Source: Ruania albidiflava DSM 18029 (GTDB lineage: Bacteria; Actinomycetota; Actinomycetes; Actinomycetales; Beutenbergiaceae). Taken from it: a stretch of DNA of 64,000 nucleotides. Position numbers and translations under genes: made by a program. Below are positions 26,752 through 35,901 of this stretch, piece after piece (the stretch's first letter is position 1; the number at the start of each line of letters is the position of its first letter). Under the pieces are notes generated by a model. The model had not been told where the DNA came from, ran no database searches, and saw nothing but the letters and a program-made list of their open reading frames with translations. Location of the stretch: contig NZ_ATWL01000001.1 of NCBI RefSeq assembly GCF_000421225.1, positions 431,634 to 495,633 on the forward strand, read 5' to 3'.

Positions 26752-27951
26752 TCAGGCGCCGAGCGCGTCCCGGTAGACCTCGAGGGTCCGTTCGGCGATC
26801 GCGGCCCAGGAGAACTGCTCGGCGGCCCGTTGCCGACCCGCCGCCCCCATCGCCGCCGCCCGGTCCGGGTCACCGGTCAGCTCGGTCAGCGCAGCGGCCA
26901 GGTCAGCGATGAACCGCTCCGGGTGCAGCGGGGTGCCGGTGCCGTCGGTGAGCTGTTCCAGCGGTACCAGCAGCCCGGTGGTCCCGTGCTGCACCACCTC
27001 CGGGATCCCACCGGTGGCGGAGGCCACCACGGCGGTGCCGACCGCCATCGCCTCCAGGTTCACGATGCCCAGCGGCTCGTAGATCGAGGGACAGACGAAC
27101 ACGGTCGCCATCGCCAGCAGCGCCATCACCTGCTCCCGCGGGAGCATCTCGGAGATCCACACCACACCGGTGCGCTGCTGCTGCAGACGGTTCACCCTCT
27201 CGGTGACCTCGGCGGCCAGCTCGGCGGTGTCCGGGGGGCCGGCGCACAGGATGAGCTGCACGTCGGCCGGTAGCGACTCGGCGGCGGCGAGCAGGTAGCC
27301 CAGTCCCTTCTGCCGGGTGATCCGGCCGACGAAGATCACCGCCGGGCGGTCCGGGTCGATACCGTGCGCCGCGGCCACCTGGGCGATCGCCTCCTCCGCG
27401 GGGCGCGCCCAGGCGTCGGTGTCGATGCCGTTGTGCACCACCACCACCTTCTCCGGATCGATCTGCGGGTAGGAGCGCAGGATGTCGGCACGCATACCGG
27501 CGCTGACCGCGATCACCCTGGCGGCCCCCTCGTACGCAGTGCGCTCGGCCCAGCTGGACAGGGCGTAACCGCCACCGAGCTGTTCGGCCTTCCACGGCCG
27601 CAACGGCTCCAGGCTGTGCGCGGACAGCACGTGCGGCACGTCGTGCAACAGTCCCCCCAGGTGGCCAGCGAGGTTGGCGTACCAGGTGTGCGAGTGCACC
27701 AGGTCCGCACCAGCCACGTCCGCGGCCATCCGCAGGTCCACCCCCAGGGTGCGCAGTGCCGGGTTGGCGTCCGCCAGGTCGGCCGGCACGTCGTACCCGG
27801 TGACGCCCGGGCGGTCCGGGCGGGGCCCGTCGAAGCACCGTACCCGCACGTCGATGTGCTGGGCGAGCACAGCGGACAGCTCCGCCACGTGCACGCCCGC
27901 ACCGCCATAGACGTGCGGTGGGAACTCGCGGGTCAGCAGGTCCACGCGCAT
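26752..27951 (-). CDS. glgA: Actinobacterial glycogen synthase / maltose-1-phosphate synthase (GT4)
   Basis: 399 aa GT-B glycosyltransferase of the Corynebacterium/Mycobacterium glycogen-synthase group, which is smaller than the 480-aa GT5 GlgA. Conserved: [45 protein letters not shown] and the catalytic-Glu region [17 protein letters not shown]. The mycobacterial homologue (Rv1212c, GlgM) makes alpha-maltose-1-phosphate from ADP-glucose and glucose-1-phosphate, so either activity is plausible. ATG at 27951 follows GGGAGC; an upstream start adds ten atypical residues. It is divergent from glgC, which supplies its ADP-glucose. Confidence 0.92.
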   Translation of the reverse strand: MRVDLLTREFPPHVYGGAGVHVAELSAVLAQHIDVRVRCFDGPRPDRPGVTGYDVPADLADANPALRTLGVDLRMAADVAGADLVHSHTWYANLAGHLGGLLHDVPHVLSAHSLEPLRPWKAEQLGGGYALSSWAERTAYEGAARVIAVSAGMRADILRSYPQIDPEKVVVVHNGIDTDAWARPAEEAIAQVAAAHGIDPDRPAVIFVGRITRQKGLGYLLAAAESLPADVQLILCAGPPDTAELAAEVTERVNRLQQQRTGVVWISEMLPREQVMALLAMATVFVCPSIYEPLGIVNLEAMAVGTAVVASATGGIPEVVQHGTTGLLVPLEQLTDGTGTPLHPERFIADLAAALTELTGDPDRAAAMGAAGRQRAAEQFSWAAIAERTLEVYRDALGA

Positions 27952-28041
27952 CTTCTTGCTCCCTCGGGTGTCGACGATCACAGCGAACTCGCGGCCTCAT
28001 ACCGATGGTGCGCTCTGCCCACTGACTCTATGGTTCTGAGC

Positions 28042-29286
28042 ATGGCAGCACCACGGGTTCTCGCAATCGTCCTGGCCGGCGGAGAAGGTAAGCGGCTCAT
28101 GCCGCTCACCCAGGACCGTGCCAAACCGGCCGTCCCGTTCGGCGGGATCTACCGGCTCGTCGACTTCGCGCTGTCCAACGTGGTCAACTCCGGGTACCTG
28201 AAGGTCGTGGTGCTCACCCAGTACAAGTCGCACTCCCTGGACCGGCACGTGGCCAAGACCTGGCAGATGTCCCGCATGCTGGGCAACTACGTGGCACCGG
28301 TGCCGGCACAGCAGCGGGTGGGCAAGAACTGGTTCCTCGGCAGCGCAGATGCGGTCTACCAGTCGCTGAACCTGCTGGATGACGAGAAGCCGGACATCGT
28401 GGTGGTGGTCGGCGCCGACCACGTCTACCGGATGGACTTCTCCCAGATGGTGGCCGAGCACCTCGCCTCCGGTGCGGAGATGACGGTGGCCGGTATCCGC
28501 CAGCCGCTGGCCCTGGCGGACCAGTTCGGGGTGATCTCCGCATCCGCCAGCGACCCGCAGCGGATCGCGGAGTTCCTGGAGAAACCGACCGACCCGCCCG
28601 GGTTGGCCGACTCCCCCGGTGAGGTCCTGGCCTCGATGGGCAACTATGTGATGAACGCTGACGCACTGGTGGACGCGGTCACCCAGGACGCCCGGTCGAC
28701 CACCTCCCGGCACGACATGGGCGGCGACATCGTGCCGTTCTTCGTGGACAAGGGGCAGTGCGGCCTGTACGACTTCATCGACAACGACGTACCGGGATCC
28801 ACCGACCGGGACCGGGACTACTGGCGGGACGTGGGCACGCTGGACGCCTACTACGAGGCGAACCAGGATCTGATCGCCGTCGAGCCGGTGTTCAACCTGT
28901 ACAACAACGACTGGCCGCTGTACACCGGCTACACCGGGCTGCCGCCGGCAAAGTTCGTGCACGAGAGCGGCGACCGGGTAGGGCATGCGACCGACTCGAT
29001 CATCTCCCCCGGGGTAGTGGTCTCCGGCGGTGATGTGCGTTCCTCGGTGCTGTCCCCGGACGTGCGGGTGCACTCCTGGTCCCAGGTCACCGGATCGGTG
29101 CTGATGGACGGTGTGGAGGTGCACCGGCACGCGCAGGTGCAGAATGCGATCCTGGACAAGTCCGTGGTGGTGGCCGAGGGTGCCACCGTCGGCGTGGACC
29201 GGGAGCAGGACGAGGCCCGAGGCTTCACCATCACCGCTGAGGGGATCACCGTGGTGCCCAAGAACGGTCGCGTGGACGCGGCGTGA
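28042..29286 (+). CDS. glgC: Glucose-1-phosphate adenylyltransferase (ADP-glucose pyrophosphorylase)
   Basis: 414 aa. It makes ADP-glucose from ATP and glucose-1-phosphate, the committed step of glycogen/maltosyl-phosphate synthesis. The N-terminal nucleotidyltransferase has [46 protein letters not shown] and GADHVYRMD; the C-terminal left-handed beta-helix includes [15 protein letters not shown] at 28042 gives [10 protein letters not shown]; an ATG at 28030 would add four residues. Divergent from glgA with a 90-bp gap in which I see no clear promoter boxes. serB overlaps its stop. Confidence 0.96.
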   Translation: MAAPRVLAIVLAGGEGKRLMPLTQDRAKPAVPFGGIYRLVDFALSNVVNSGYLKVVVLTQYKSHSLDRHVAKTWQMSRMLGNYVAPVPAQQRVGKNWFLGSADAVYQSLNLLDDEKPDIVVVVGADHVYRMDFSQMVAEHLASGAEMTVAGIRQPLALADQFGVISASASDPQRIAEFLEKPTDPPGLADSPGEVLASMGNYVMNADALVDAVTQDARSTTSRHDMGGDIVPFFVDKGQCGLYDFIDNDVPGSTDRDRDYWRDVGTLDAYYEANQDLIAVEPVFNLYNNDWPLYTGYTGLPPAKFVHESGDRVGHATDSIISPGVVVSGGDVRSSVLSPDVRVHSWSQVTGSVLMDGVEVHRHAQVQNAILDKSVVVAEGATVGVDREQDEARGFTITAEGITVVPKNGRVDAA

Positions 29287-29951
29287 GCGGTGGTGCAGCA
29301 GAGCAGCGGGAGCAGCAGGTCCGTCACCTGGTCGTGCTGGACGTGGACTCCACGTTCGTCACCGCCGAGCAGATCGACCTGCTCGCCGACCGCGCCGGGT
29401 CTGGTACGCAGGTGGCGGAGATCACCGAACGGGCGATGCGCGGTGAGCTGGACTTCGCCGCCTCGTTGACCGAACGGGTGGCGACCCTGGCCGGGCTCGA
29501 GGTCCGTGTGCTGGACCAGGTGCGGATGCAGATCGAGCTGAGCCCGGGCGCGGCAGAGCTGGTCGCCGCCCTGCACGAACGGGACTGGCCGGTGGCGCTG
29601 GTCTCTGGTGGTTTCCACGAGATCGTCGACCCGATCGCGGCGGCCCAGGGAATCACCCGGGTGCGGGCGAACCGGTTGGAGGTCGTCGACGGGCGGCTCA
29701 CCGGGCACCTGACCGGCCCGATCGTGGACCGAGCGGCGAAGGAGCACTGGTTGCGCCAGTTCGCAGCCGAGGAGCAGATCCCGATGGCCCGCACGGTCGC
29801 TATCGGTGACGGCGCGAACGACCTGGACATGCTCGGTGCCGCGGGTCTGGGGGTCGCCTTCCATGCCAAACCGGTGGTCGCCGCCCAGGCGGACCTGGCG
29901 ATCGAGACCGGTGGGCTGGAGCAGGTCCTAGCAGCGCTGCCGGAGCGCTAG
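29283..29951 (+). CDS. serB: Phosphoserine phosphatase (HAD superfamily)
   Basis: 222 aa cytosolic HAD phosphatase removing phosphate from O-phosphoserine, the last step of serine synthesis. Motif I is VLDVDSTFV (nucleophile Asp then Asp), motif II ALVSGGF, with a Lys in [10 protein letters not shown] and motif [15 protein letters not shown]. No ACT domain is present. GTG at 29283 overlaps the glgC stop by 4 bp. The pairing with glgC is a common actinobacterial arrangement without an obvious pathway link. It is convergent with the next gene. Confidence 0.92.
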   Translation: MSGGAAEQREQQVRHLVVLDVDSTFVTAEQIDLLADRAGSGTQVAEITERAMRGELDFAASLTERVATLAGLEVRVLDQVRMQIELSPGAAELVAALHERDWPVALVSGGFHEIVDPIAAAQGITRVRANRLEVVDGRLTGHLTGPIVDRAAKEHWLRQFAAEEQIPMARTVAIGDGANDLDMLGAAGLGVAFHAKPVVAAQADLAIETGGLEQVLAALPER

Positions 29952-29963
29952 CGGCGAAGCAGG

Positions 29964-30293
29964 TCAGGTCTGGAAGCCGTCCTCCGGGCAGCCGAGCGGG
30001 TCGATGAGCACCTCGGCGAGGGAGAGCGCCTCCGCCTCGGCCTGATTCTGCGCCACCTGGGACTGGGCGTAGGTGTCCACCGTCGCCCCGCCGCACGCGA
30101 ACCGGGCGGAGACGCCCCACACGTGCTGCAGCACCTGCACCTCGATTCCCGAGACGCGGGTGCTGCGCAGCACCGTGCCCTCGTCGGCGTACAGGTCCGT
30201 CTTGGCGCTCGGCCAGGCGTGCGCGAACCGTTCCGGTGCGTTCTGGCTCAGCCCACCGGCCACCCAGGCGTCGGCCGACCCGTGTACCCGCAC
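29964..30293 (-). CDS. Hypothetical protein, apparently 5'-truncated or with an unidentified start
   Basis: From the only in-frame start (GTG at 30293) 109 aa are encoded, with no recognised domain and two Cys (FACGG and LGCPEDG). The same frame stays open upstream to 30704 with coding-like GC3. It reads a Ser/Thr/Pro/Glu-rich linker typical of exported proteins (for example TTGTTGAPAVEESASPSTTA) and then ELERWLLDAFVAGGYPEAS. No ATG, GTG or TTG exists in that extension and no signal peptide is found before it runs into sixA. The real gene may be truncated, frameshifted or use a rare start. Confidence 0.45.
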   Translation of the reverse strand: MRVHGSADAWVAGGLSQNAPERFAHAWPSAKTDLYADEGTVLRSTRVSGIEVQVLQHVWGVSARFACGGATVDTYAQSQVAQNQAEAEALSLAEVLIDPLGCPEDGFQT

Positions 30294-30531
30294 GCTGGCC
30301 TCCGGGTAGCCGCCGGCGACGAAGGCGTCCAGCAGCCACCGCTCCAGCTCGCTCAGCCCGGTGGTCTGCAGGTCGGCGCTTCCAGTGGGCTCCGGCTCAG
30401 CGGTGCGCTCCTCGGCGGTGGTCGACGGGCTGGCGCTCTCCTCGACCGCCGGGGCACCCGTGGTGCCCGTGGTTTGCGGTGACGGGCTGGTGGCGCCCCA
30501 GTCGCCGGAGTGCGGAGAGCCACTCTGCTGC

Positions 30532-31065
30532 CTAGCTGCGGCAGGTGGCCAGCGCGGTGAGCACCGCGCTGTGCCGGTCCAGCCGTTGCCACGGACCGCG
30601 GTAGCTGAACAACGCGGCGGTCGCCGTGGACAGCCCGGTGCGCACCCGCAACGCAGCCGCCTCCTGGGAGGAGGGACCGGCCAGGTGGTGGGCGACGGCG
30701 GAGCTCACCGGTTCGTGCCCGACCACCAGGACGTCGGTGGTCTCCTCGCCCAAGCCCTGCAGCAGCTCGAGCATCTCCTCCAGGTCGGCACCGTAGAGCA
30801 GCTCGAGATACTTCACCTCGATCGTCTCCGCCGACTGCGGGTAGGCGTTCGCGACCAGCTGCCAGGTCTGCCGGGCCCGGGTGGCCGTGGAGCAGAGCAC
30901 CAGCTGGGGTGCCACACCCGCCTCGTGCAGCCGTTCACCGATCACGCGGGCATCACCACGGCCGGCGAGGGTGAGCGTGCGATCCACGTCGTGCAGGGCG
31001 TTCTGGTCGGCCTGGGCATGCCGGAGCAACGTCAGGCGCTTCGTCGGGACCTCGATGTCACTCAT
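30532..31065 (-). CDS. SixA-type histidine phosphatase family protein
   Basis: 177 aa phosphoglycerate-mutase-fold phosphatase. The catalytic RHA motif is in LTLLRHAQAD, with a second Arg in STATRARQTW and the C-terminal catalytic His in VVGHEPVSSAV. It matches the SixA group, which dephosphorylates phosphohistidine on signalling or PTS proteins; small-molecule phosphoesters are also possible. Four bases separate its start from the fabI stop, so it is probably the last gene of a fabG-fabI-sixA transcript. Confidence 0.87.
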   Translation of the reverse strand: MSDIEVPTKRLTLLRHAQADQNALHDVDRTLTLAGRGDARVIGERLHEAGVAPQLVLCSTATRARQTWQLVANAYPQSAETIEVKYLELLYGADLEEMLELLQGLGEETTDVLVVGHEPVSSAVAHHLAGPSSQEAAALRVRTGLSTATAALFSYRGPWQRLDRHSAVLTALATCRS

Positions 31066-31069
31066 GCCA

Positions 31070-31837
31070 CTAGAGTCCCATGGCGTGCACGCCGCCGTCG
31101 ACGTGGACGATCTCCGCCGTGGTCGCCGGCAACCAGTCCGAGAGCAGGGCCACGATCGTGCGGGCGGTCGGTCCGGTGTCGGAGACGTCCCAGCCGAGGG
31201 GCGCGCGGGCTGGCCAGCCGCCCTCCATCTCCTCGAACCCCGGGATGGACTTGGCGGCCGTGGTGCGCAGCGGACCTGCGGAGACGAGGTTCACCCGGAT
31301 ACCGTCCGGGCCCAGGTCGCGGGCAAGGTACCGGGCCGTGGACTCGAATGCGGCCTTGGCCACGCCCATCCAGTCGTAGACCGGCCAGGCGTACTGGGCG
31401 TCGAACGTCAGACCGACCACGGACGAGCCACGGCCCATCAGCGGCCGGGTGGCCACGGCGAGCGACTTCAACGAGTACGCGGAAACCTCCAGCGCAGTGG
31501 CCACGTCCGGCCACTGCCCGGCCAGGAAGTTGCCACCCATCACCGTCTGTGGGGCGAAACCGATCGAGTGCACCACCCCGTCCAGGTGGTCCACATGCTC
31601 CCCGACCCGGTCGGCGAGCGCCTCGAGGTCACCGGCGTCGGTGACGTCCAGCTGGACCACCGGCGCCGGTTCCGGCAGCCTGCGGGCGATCGCCTGGGTG
31701 AGCCGCAGCTGGCGTCCGAAGGAGGAGAGCACCACCTGGGCGCCCTGCTCCTGAGCCAGCCTGGCCACGGTGAACGCGATGGAGCTCTCCATCAGCACCC
31801 CGGTGACGAGGATCTTCTTGCCGTCCAGCAGACCCAT
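31070..31837 (-). CDS. fabI: NADH-dependent enoyl-ACP reductase, InhA/FabI type
   Basis: 255 aa. It catalyses the last reduction of each fatty-acid elongation cycle (type II FAS). The FabI-type cofactor region is KKILVTGVLMESSIAFTVA and the active-site pair YDWMGVAK carries the YxxxxxxK spacing. SAGPLRTTAAKSIPGF is the substrate loop. ATG at 31837 has AAGGCAG upstream. It lies 32 bp after fabG, the same fabG-inhA order as in mycobacteria, which supports joint fatty-acid elongation. Its InhA-like sequence suggests, but does not prove, sensitivity to the same inhibitors. Confidence 0.95.
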   Translation of the reverse strand: MGLLDGKKILVTGVLMESSIAFTVARLAQEQGAQVVLSSFGRQLRLTQAIARRLPEPAPVVQLDVTDAGDLEALADRVGEHVDHLDGVVHSIGFAPQTVMGGNFLAGQWPDVATALEVSAYSLKSLAVATRPLMGRGSSVVGLTFDAQYAWPVYDWMGVAKAAFESTARYLARDLGPDGIRVNLVSAGPLRTTAAKSIPGFEEMEGGWPARAPLGWDVSDTGPTARTIVALLSDWLPATTAEIVHVDGGVHAMGL

Positions 31838-31869
31838 CTGCCTTGCCTTCCTCTCGTGATCGAACAGGT

Positions 31870-32619
31870 TCAGTGCCCCATGCCCAGACCGCCGTCGACC
31901 GGCACCACGGCCCCGCTGATGTACCCGGCACCGGGTGAGGCCAGGTACGTCACCGCGTCGGCGACGTCCTCGACCTGACCGAACCGCGCGGCCGGGATGG
32001 TGGCCAGGTACTGCTTCTGCGTGGCCTCCGGCAGCTCCTTGGTCATCGCAGTCTCGATGAAGCCGGGGGCCACCACGTTGGCGGTGATACCACGTCCCCC
32101 CAGCTCCCGGGTGACCGACCGGGCGATACCGACCAGACCTGCCTTGCTGGCGGCGTAGTTGACCTGACCGGGTGACCCATACAGGCCGACGACCGAGGAG
32201 ATCAGCACGATCCGGCCCGTCCGGCGGCGGATCATGCCCTTGGCCGCACGGCGCACGCACCGGAACACCCCGGTGAGGTTGACGTCCAGCACGTCGGTGA
32301 ACTCCTCGTCGGTCATCCGCATCACCAGCGTGTCCTTGGTGATGCCGGCATTGGCGACGAGCACCTCGGTGGGGCCCTGGTGCTCCTCGATCGCCGTGAA
32401 AGCAGCATCGACCGATGCGGTGTCCCGCATGTCGCCGGTGACGCCGAACACGCCCTCGGGTGCGTCTCCGCTGCGGGAGATGCCCGCTACCTGGTAGCCC
32501 TCGTCGACCAGTCGTCGGGCGATCGCCGATCCGATACCTCGGTTCGCTCCGGTCACCACGGCGGTGCGGGGGGCGGCGTCCTGGGTCACTGCACTGCTCC
32601 GTTCGACGTGCTCACTCAT
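31870..32619 (-). CDS. fabG: Beta-ketoacyl-ACP reductase
   Basis: 249 aa classical SDR. Cofactor motif TGANRGIGSAIA, NAGITKDTLVMRM, catalytic Ser in LISSVVG and YAASKAG with Tyr and Lys, and a C-terminal GISGAVVPVDGG-type end. It reduces 3-oxoacyl-ACP with NADPH in type II fatty-acid synthesis. First gene of the fabG-fabI pair. The start MSEHVERS carries about 15 residues before the Rossmann core; an internal start is possible. The 132-bp gap upstream, shared with the divergent DUF3099 gene, shows no further gene. Confidence 0.94.
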   Translation of the reverse strand: MSEHVERSSAVTQDAAPRTAVVTGANRGIGSAIARRLVDEGYQVAGISRSGDAPEGVFGVTGDMRDTASVDAAFTAIEEHQGPTEVLVANAGITKDTLVMRMTDEEFTDVLDVNLTGVFRCVRRAAKGMIRRRTGRIVLISSVVGLYGSPGQVNYAASKAGLVGIARSVTRELGGRGITANVVAPGFIETAMTKELPEATQKQYLATIPAARFGQVEDVADAVTYLASPGAGYISGAVVPVDGGLGMGH

Positions 32620-32751
32620 CGCTGCTCGGACACGCTAGCGTGAAATGCGCTGCTCGCGGGTCATCGGCCATGCTCCGGACGTCTACCGGCCGGGGCGCCC
32701 GGCCGCCGGCTGCCCGCGCGGGACGGCCCGAGAACGGCGTAGGCTGGAAGT

Positions 32752-33051
32752 GTGCCTGAGGTTCAAGCGATCACCACGGCCGGGCGCCCGCACAGCGAGC
32801 AGACCCGGGACAAGATCAGGCGCTACCTGATCACCATGGGGATCCGCACGGCTTGCTTCGTCGCGGCCATCTTCGTCGACGGTTGGATCCGGTGGGTGTG
32901 CGTGGCGCTCGCCGCGGTGCTACCGCTGATCGCCGTGCTGTTCGCGAACGCCGGTGGTGATCGGCGACCGGCCAACGCCTCGCTGGTCAACGCCGACGGA
33001 CTTCCGGCCGCCGACCAGCCAGACCGCGACACTCCGGGACAGGTGCGATGA
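32752..33051 (+). CDS. DUF3099 small membrane protein
   Basis: 99 aa, GTG start. Two membrane helices, roughly GIRTACFVAAIFVDGWIRW and VCVALAAVLPLIAVLFAN, follow a basic N-terminal segment (RDKIRRYLITMG). This is the DUF3099 pattern, an actinobacterial family of unknown function. It overlaps the next gene by 4 bp (ATGA) and probably forms a three-gene operon with the Cys/His protein and SURF1. Confidence 0.85.
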   Translation: MPEVQAITTAGRPHSEQTRDKIRRYLITMGIRTACFVAAIFVDGWIRWVCVALAAVLPLIAVLFANAGGDRRPANASLVNADGLPAADQPDRDTPGQVR

Positions 33052-33254
33052 GCGAGCTGATGTGCAGTGCCAAAGGCTGCCGCGAGGTGGCCGAGTGGGC
33101 GCTGCGGTGGAACAACCCGAAGCTGCACACCGCCGATCGTCGCAAGACCTGGCTGGCCTGCGACGCGCACCGCACCCACCTGGAGAACTTTTTGTCCGCC
33201 CGGTCCTTCCTGCGGGAGACGGTCAGCGTGGCGGACCTTCCCGATGACACATGA
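33048..33254 (+). CDS. Small conserved actinobacterial Cys/His protein
   Basis: 68 aa, no signal or membrane helix. Cys pairs CSAKGC and CDAHRTH give a C-x4-C ... C-x2-H pattern that could hold one zinc. It also has the conserved WALRWNNPKLH segment. Similar proteins are widespread in actinobacteria, sometimes mislabelled as acetone carboxylase; the true role is unknown. It overlaps DUF3099 upstream (ATGA) and SURF1 downstream (4 bp), so expression is probably coupled to both. Confidence 0.8.
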   Translation: MSELMCSAKGCREVAEWALRWNNPKLHTADRRKTWLACDAHRTHLENFLSARSFLRETVSVADLPDDT

Positions 33255-34240
33255 GGGGCCGGTATGCCTTCCTGCGCAGCGGCCGCTGGTGGGGCATCGC
33301 TGCGCTCGCACTGGCGATCAGCATCGCCTGCGTGCTGCTCGGTCGCTGGCAGCTGAGCCGTTACGAGCACAAAGCAGACGAGGCCGCTCTGGTCGAGGCG
33401 AACTATGACGCACCGCCTGCTGCGCTGAGCCAGCTGCTGCCCACCCCGGGAGCCGACCTGGCGCACGGGGACACCTGGCGTCCAGTGCAGCTGCGCGGGC
33501 ACTACCTGCAGCCCTCGTTGAGCCTGCCGCAACGACCGATCGAGGGGTCGGCAGCCGACCATGTCATCGGAGTGTTCGCCGCGGAGACGGACCAGGGCAC
33601 GTGGTTGCTGGTGGTGGACCGCGGTTGGTACCCGACGAACGCGTTCGCGGACCACTCCGCGCAGGCGGACCTGCCCAGCGGTGAGGTGACGATGACGGTG
33701 CGGCTGCGGGCAGCCGAACCGGCCAGCACCCGGGACCTGGGGCCGGGGCGACTGCACCGGTTGCACCCGGAGCAGGTGCTGGAGAAGCTGCAGGCGGTCG
33801 ACCCCGAACCGGCGGCGGAGGCTGGGGTAGACCTGGCGCAGGCCACCCTGGTGACCGGCGCCTACGGCACCCTGGCCAGCGAGTCTCCTGCGGTCGCTGA
33901 TCCACCGGCGCCCTTGCCCCGACCGTCCACCGACCTGGGCAACCACCTGTCCTACACGTTCCAGTGGTGGGTGTTCGGTATCGGCGCCTGGGTGGGCTAC
34001 GTCGTGCTCGCCCGTCGGGAGGCCGAGGCGCAGGAAGCCGCTGCGGGTGGCAAGGCCCGCGCGGCCGGCGACGATCCGGCCTCCGGTCCGAGCAGCCGGG
34101 TGCGCTCGGCCCGGCCGGCGCAGACGGGGCGGCCGCGCCGCCGGTTCACCTTCGCCGACGACGCTGAGGAGGACGCCCTCATCGACGCCCAGCTGGACGA
34201 GCAGCACGGCGCTCAGGCCAGGGACACCAGCTCCAGGTAG
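33251..34240 (+). CDS. SURF1 family protein (cytochrome c oxidase assembly)
   Basis: 329 aa. The N-terminal helix GRWWGIAALALAISIACVLLGRWQL includes the family motif LGRWQLSR. A periplasmic domain with PVQLRGHYL, DRGWYPT and the C-terminal helix YTFQWWVFGIGAWVGYVVLARRE follow. SURF1 helps build the haem a3 site of the aa3 oxidase. The tail (about 70 residues) is charged and low-complexity (RSARPAQTGRPRRR), beyond the usual family end. Its 3' end overlaps the convergent ABC-F gene by 28 bp. The haem A synthase gene 14 kb further is a functional partner. Confidence 0.9.
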   Translation: MRGRYAFLRSGRWWGIAALALAISIACVLLGRWQLSRYEHKADEAALVEANYDAPPAALSQLLPTPGADLAHGDTWRPVQLRGHYLQPSLSLPQRPIEGSAADHVIGVFAAETDQGTWLLVVDRGWYPTNAFADHSAQADLPSGEVTMTVRLRAAEPASTRDLGPGRLHRLHPEQVLEKLQAVDPEPAAEAGVDLAQATLVTGAYGTLASESPAVADPPAPLPRPSTDLGNHLSYTFQWWVFGIGAWVGYVVLARREAEAQEAAAGGKARAAGDDPASGPSSRVRSARPAQTGRPRRRFTFADDAEEDALIDAQLDEQHGAQARDTSSR

Positions 34241-35811
34241 GACTCGCTCCACAGGTCCTCGTCCCCGTCCGGGAGCAGCAGCACGCGTTCTGGCTGCAGC
34301 GCCGCGACCGCACCTTCGTCGTGGGTGACCAGCACCACGGCCCCGGTGAAGGAGCGCAGCGCCCCGAGGATCTCCTCCCGGCTGGCCGGGTCGAGGTTGT
34401 TCGTCGGCTCGTCCAGCAGCAGCACGTTCGCTGCGGAGACCACCAGCAGGGCGAGCGCGAGCCGGGTCTTCTCCCCGCCGGAGAGCACCCCGGCCGGCTT
34501 GTCCGCATCGTCTCCGGAGAACAGGAACGAGCCGAGCACGCTACGCACCTGGGTGTCGGTCAGGTCCGGGGCCGCAGTGCGCAGGTTCTCCACCACGGTG
34601 CGGCTGGTGTCCAGGGTCTCGTGCTCCTGGGCGTAGTAGCCGATCTTCAGCCCGTGCCCGGGCAGCACCTCGCCGGTGTCGCTGGGCTCGATACCGGCAA
34701 GCAGCCGCAGCAGGGTGGTCTTCCCGGCACCGTTGAGGCCGAGGACCACCACCTTGCTGCCGCGGTCGATCGCTAGGTCGACGTCGGTGAACACCTCCTG
34801 GGAGCCGTAGGACTTGCTCAGCCCCTCGGCGCGCAAGGGGGTGCGCCCGCACGGCGCCGGGTCCGGGAAGCGCAGCTTGGCGACCTTGTCCGCAGCCCGC
34901 ACCTCCTCCAGGCCGGAGAGCATCCGCTCGGCGCGGCGGGCCATGTTCTGTGCGGCGACCGCCTTGGTGGCCTTGGCGCGCATCTTGTCCGCCTGGGCGA
35001 GCAGCGCAGCGGCCTTCTTCTCTGCGTTCGCCCGCTCGCGGCGGCGACGCCGCTCGTCGGTCTCCCGCTGGGCGAGGTAGGCGTCCCAGCCCAGGTTGTA
35101 CACGTCCAGCGCGGACCGGTTGGCGTCCAGGTGGAACACCTTGTTCACGCAGGCCCGCAGCAGGCCGGTGTCGTGGCTGATCACGACGAAGCCGCCTGGA
35201 TAGGTGGCGAGGAACTCCCGCAACCAGGCGATCGAGTCCGCGTCCAGATGGTTGGTCGGTTCGTCCAGCAGCAGGGTCTGGGAGTCGGAGAAGAGGATCC
35301 GGGCCAGCTCCACGCGGCGACGCTGCCCGCCAGAGAGGGTGCGCAGCGGCTGGGACAGCACCCGGGTGGGCAGGCCGAGGTTGGAGGTGATCCGGGCCGC
35401 CTCGCTCTCCGCGGCCCAGCCGCCCTGGGCGGTGAACTCCGCGTCCAGGCGGGTGTAGCGGGCCATCGCCTTCTCCCGCAGCGCCTCGTCCTCGCTGGCC
35501 ATGTCCGCCTCCGCCCGGCGGATACGGCGCACCACCTCGTGCAGGTTGCGGGCGGACAGCACCCGGTCCTGGGCGAGCTGGTCCAGGTCGCCGGTGCGCG
35601 GATCCTGCGGTAGATAGCCGACGGTGCCGTTGCTGGTGATGGTCCCGCCGGTGGGTTGCCCCTCGCCGGCGAGCATCCGGGTCAAGGTGGTCTTGCCGGC
35701 ACCGTTGCGCCCGACCAGGCCGATGCGGTCGCCGGCGTTGATGCGGAAGCTGGCCCCGGCCAGGAGCTGACGAGCCCCGATCCGGAGCTCCACATCCTGC
35801 GCACTGATCAC
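34213..35811 (-). CDS. ABC-F family ATPase (ribosome-associated)
   Basis: 532 aa with two nucleotide-binding domains and no membrane helix. First Walker A VGRNGAGKTTLT, signature TLSGGQRRRVELAR, Walker B LLLDEPTNHLDADSIAWL. A long Arg/Lys/Glu-rich interdomain linker (ERRRRRERANAEKKAAA) is the P-site tRNA interaction motif. Second Walker A LGLNGAGKTTLL and signature VLSGGEKTRLALAL follow. ABC-F proteins modulate translation or protect ribosomes from antibiotics; which one cannot be told. GTG at 35811 gives the family start VISAQDVELR. Confidence 0.93.
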   Translation of the reverse strand: MISAQDVELRIGARQLLAGASFRINAGDRIGLVGRNGAGKTTLTRMLAGEGQPTGGTITSNGTVGYLPQDPRTGDLDQLAQDRVLSARNLHEVVRRIRRAEADMASEDEALREKAMARYTRLDAEFTAQGGWAAESEAARITSNLGLPTRVLSQPLRTLSGGQRRRVELARILFSDSQTLLLDEPTNHLDADSIAWLREFLATYPGGFVVISHDTGLLRACVNKVFHLDANRSALDVYNLGWDAYLAQRETDERRRRRERANAEKKAAALLAQADKMRAKATKAVAAQNMARRAERMLSGLEEVRAADKVAKLRFPDPAPCGRTPLRAEGLSKSYGSQEVFTDVDLAIDRGSKVVVLGLNGAGKTTLLRLLAGIEPSDTGEVLPGHGLKIGYYAQEHETLDTSRTVVENLRTAAPDLTDTQVRSVLGSFLFSGDDADKPAGVLSGGEKTRLALALLVVSAANVLLLDEPTNNLDPASREEILGALRSFTGAVVLVTHDEGAVAALQPERVLLLPDGDEDLWSESYLELVSLA

Positions 35812-35901
35812 TGGTCGCACTCTACCGGCGCCCCCGCCGCCGACCGCACCGCATTTTCGCTGCCGGCGGGTGAGTTTGCGCACCCCGCGATACTGGAGGG
35901 C

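Noticed and set aside
30353..30592. Arg/Pro-rich minus-strand frame overlapping the sixA end
   Set aside because: Composition (Arg, Pro, Ala) is that of a shifted frame; the alternative frame ending at 29964 has the better codon bias.
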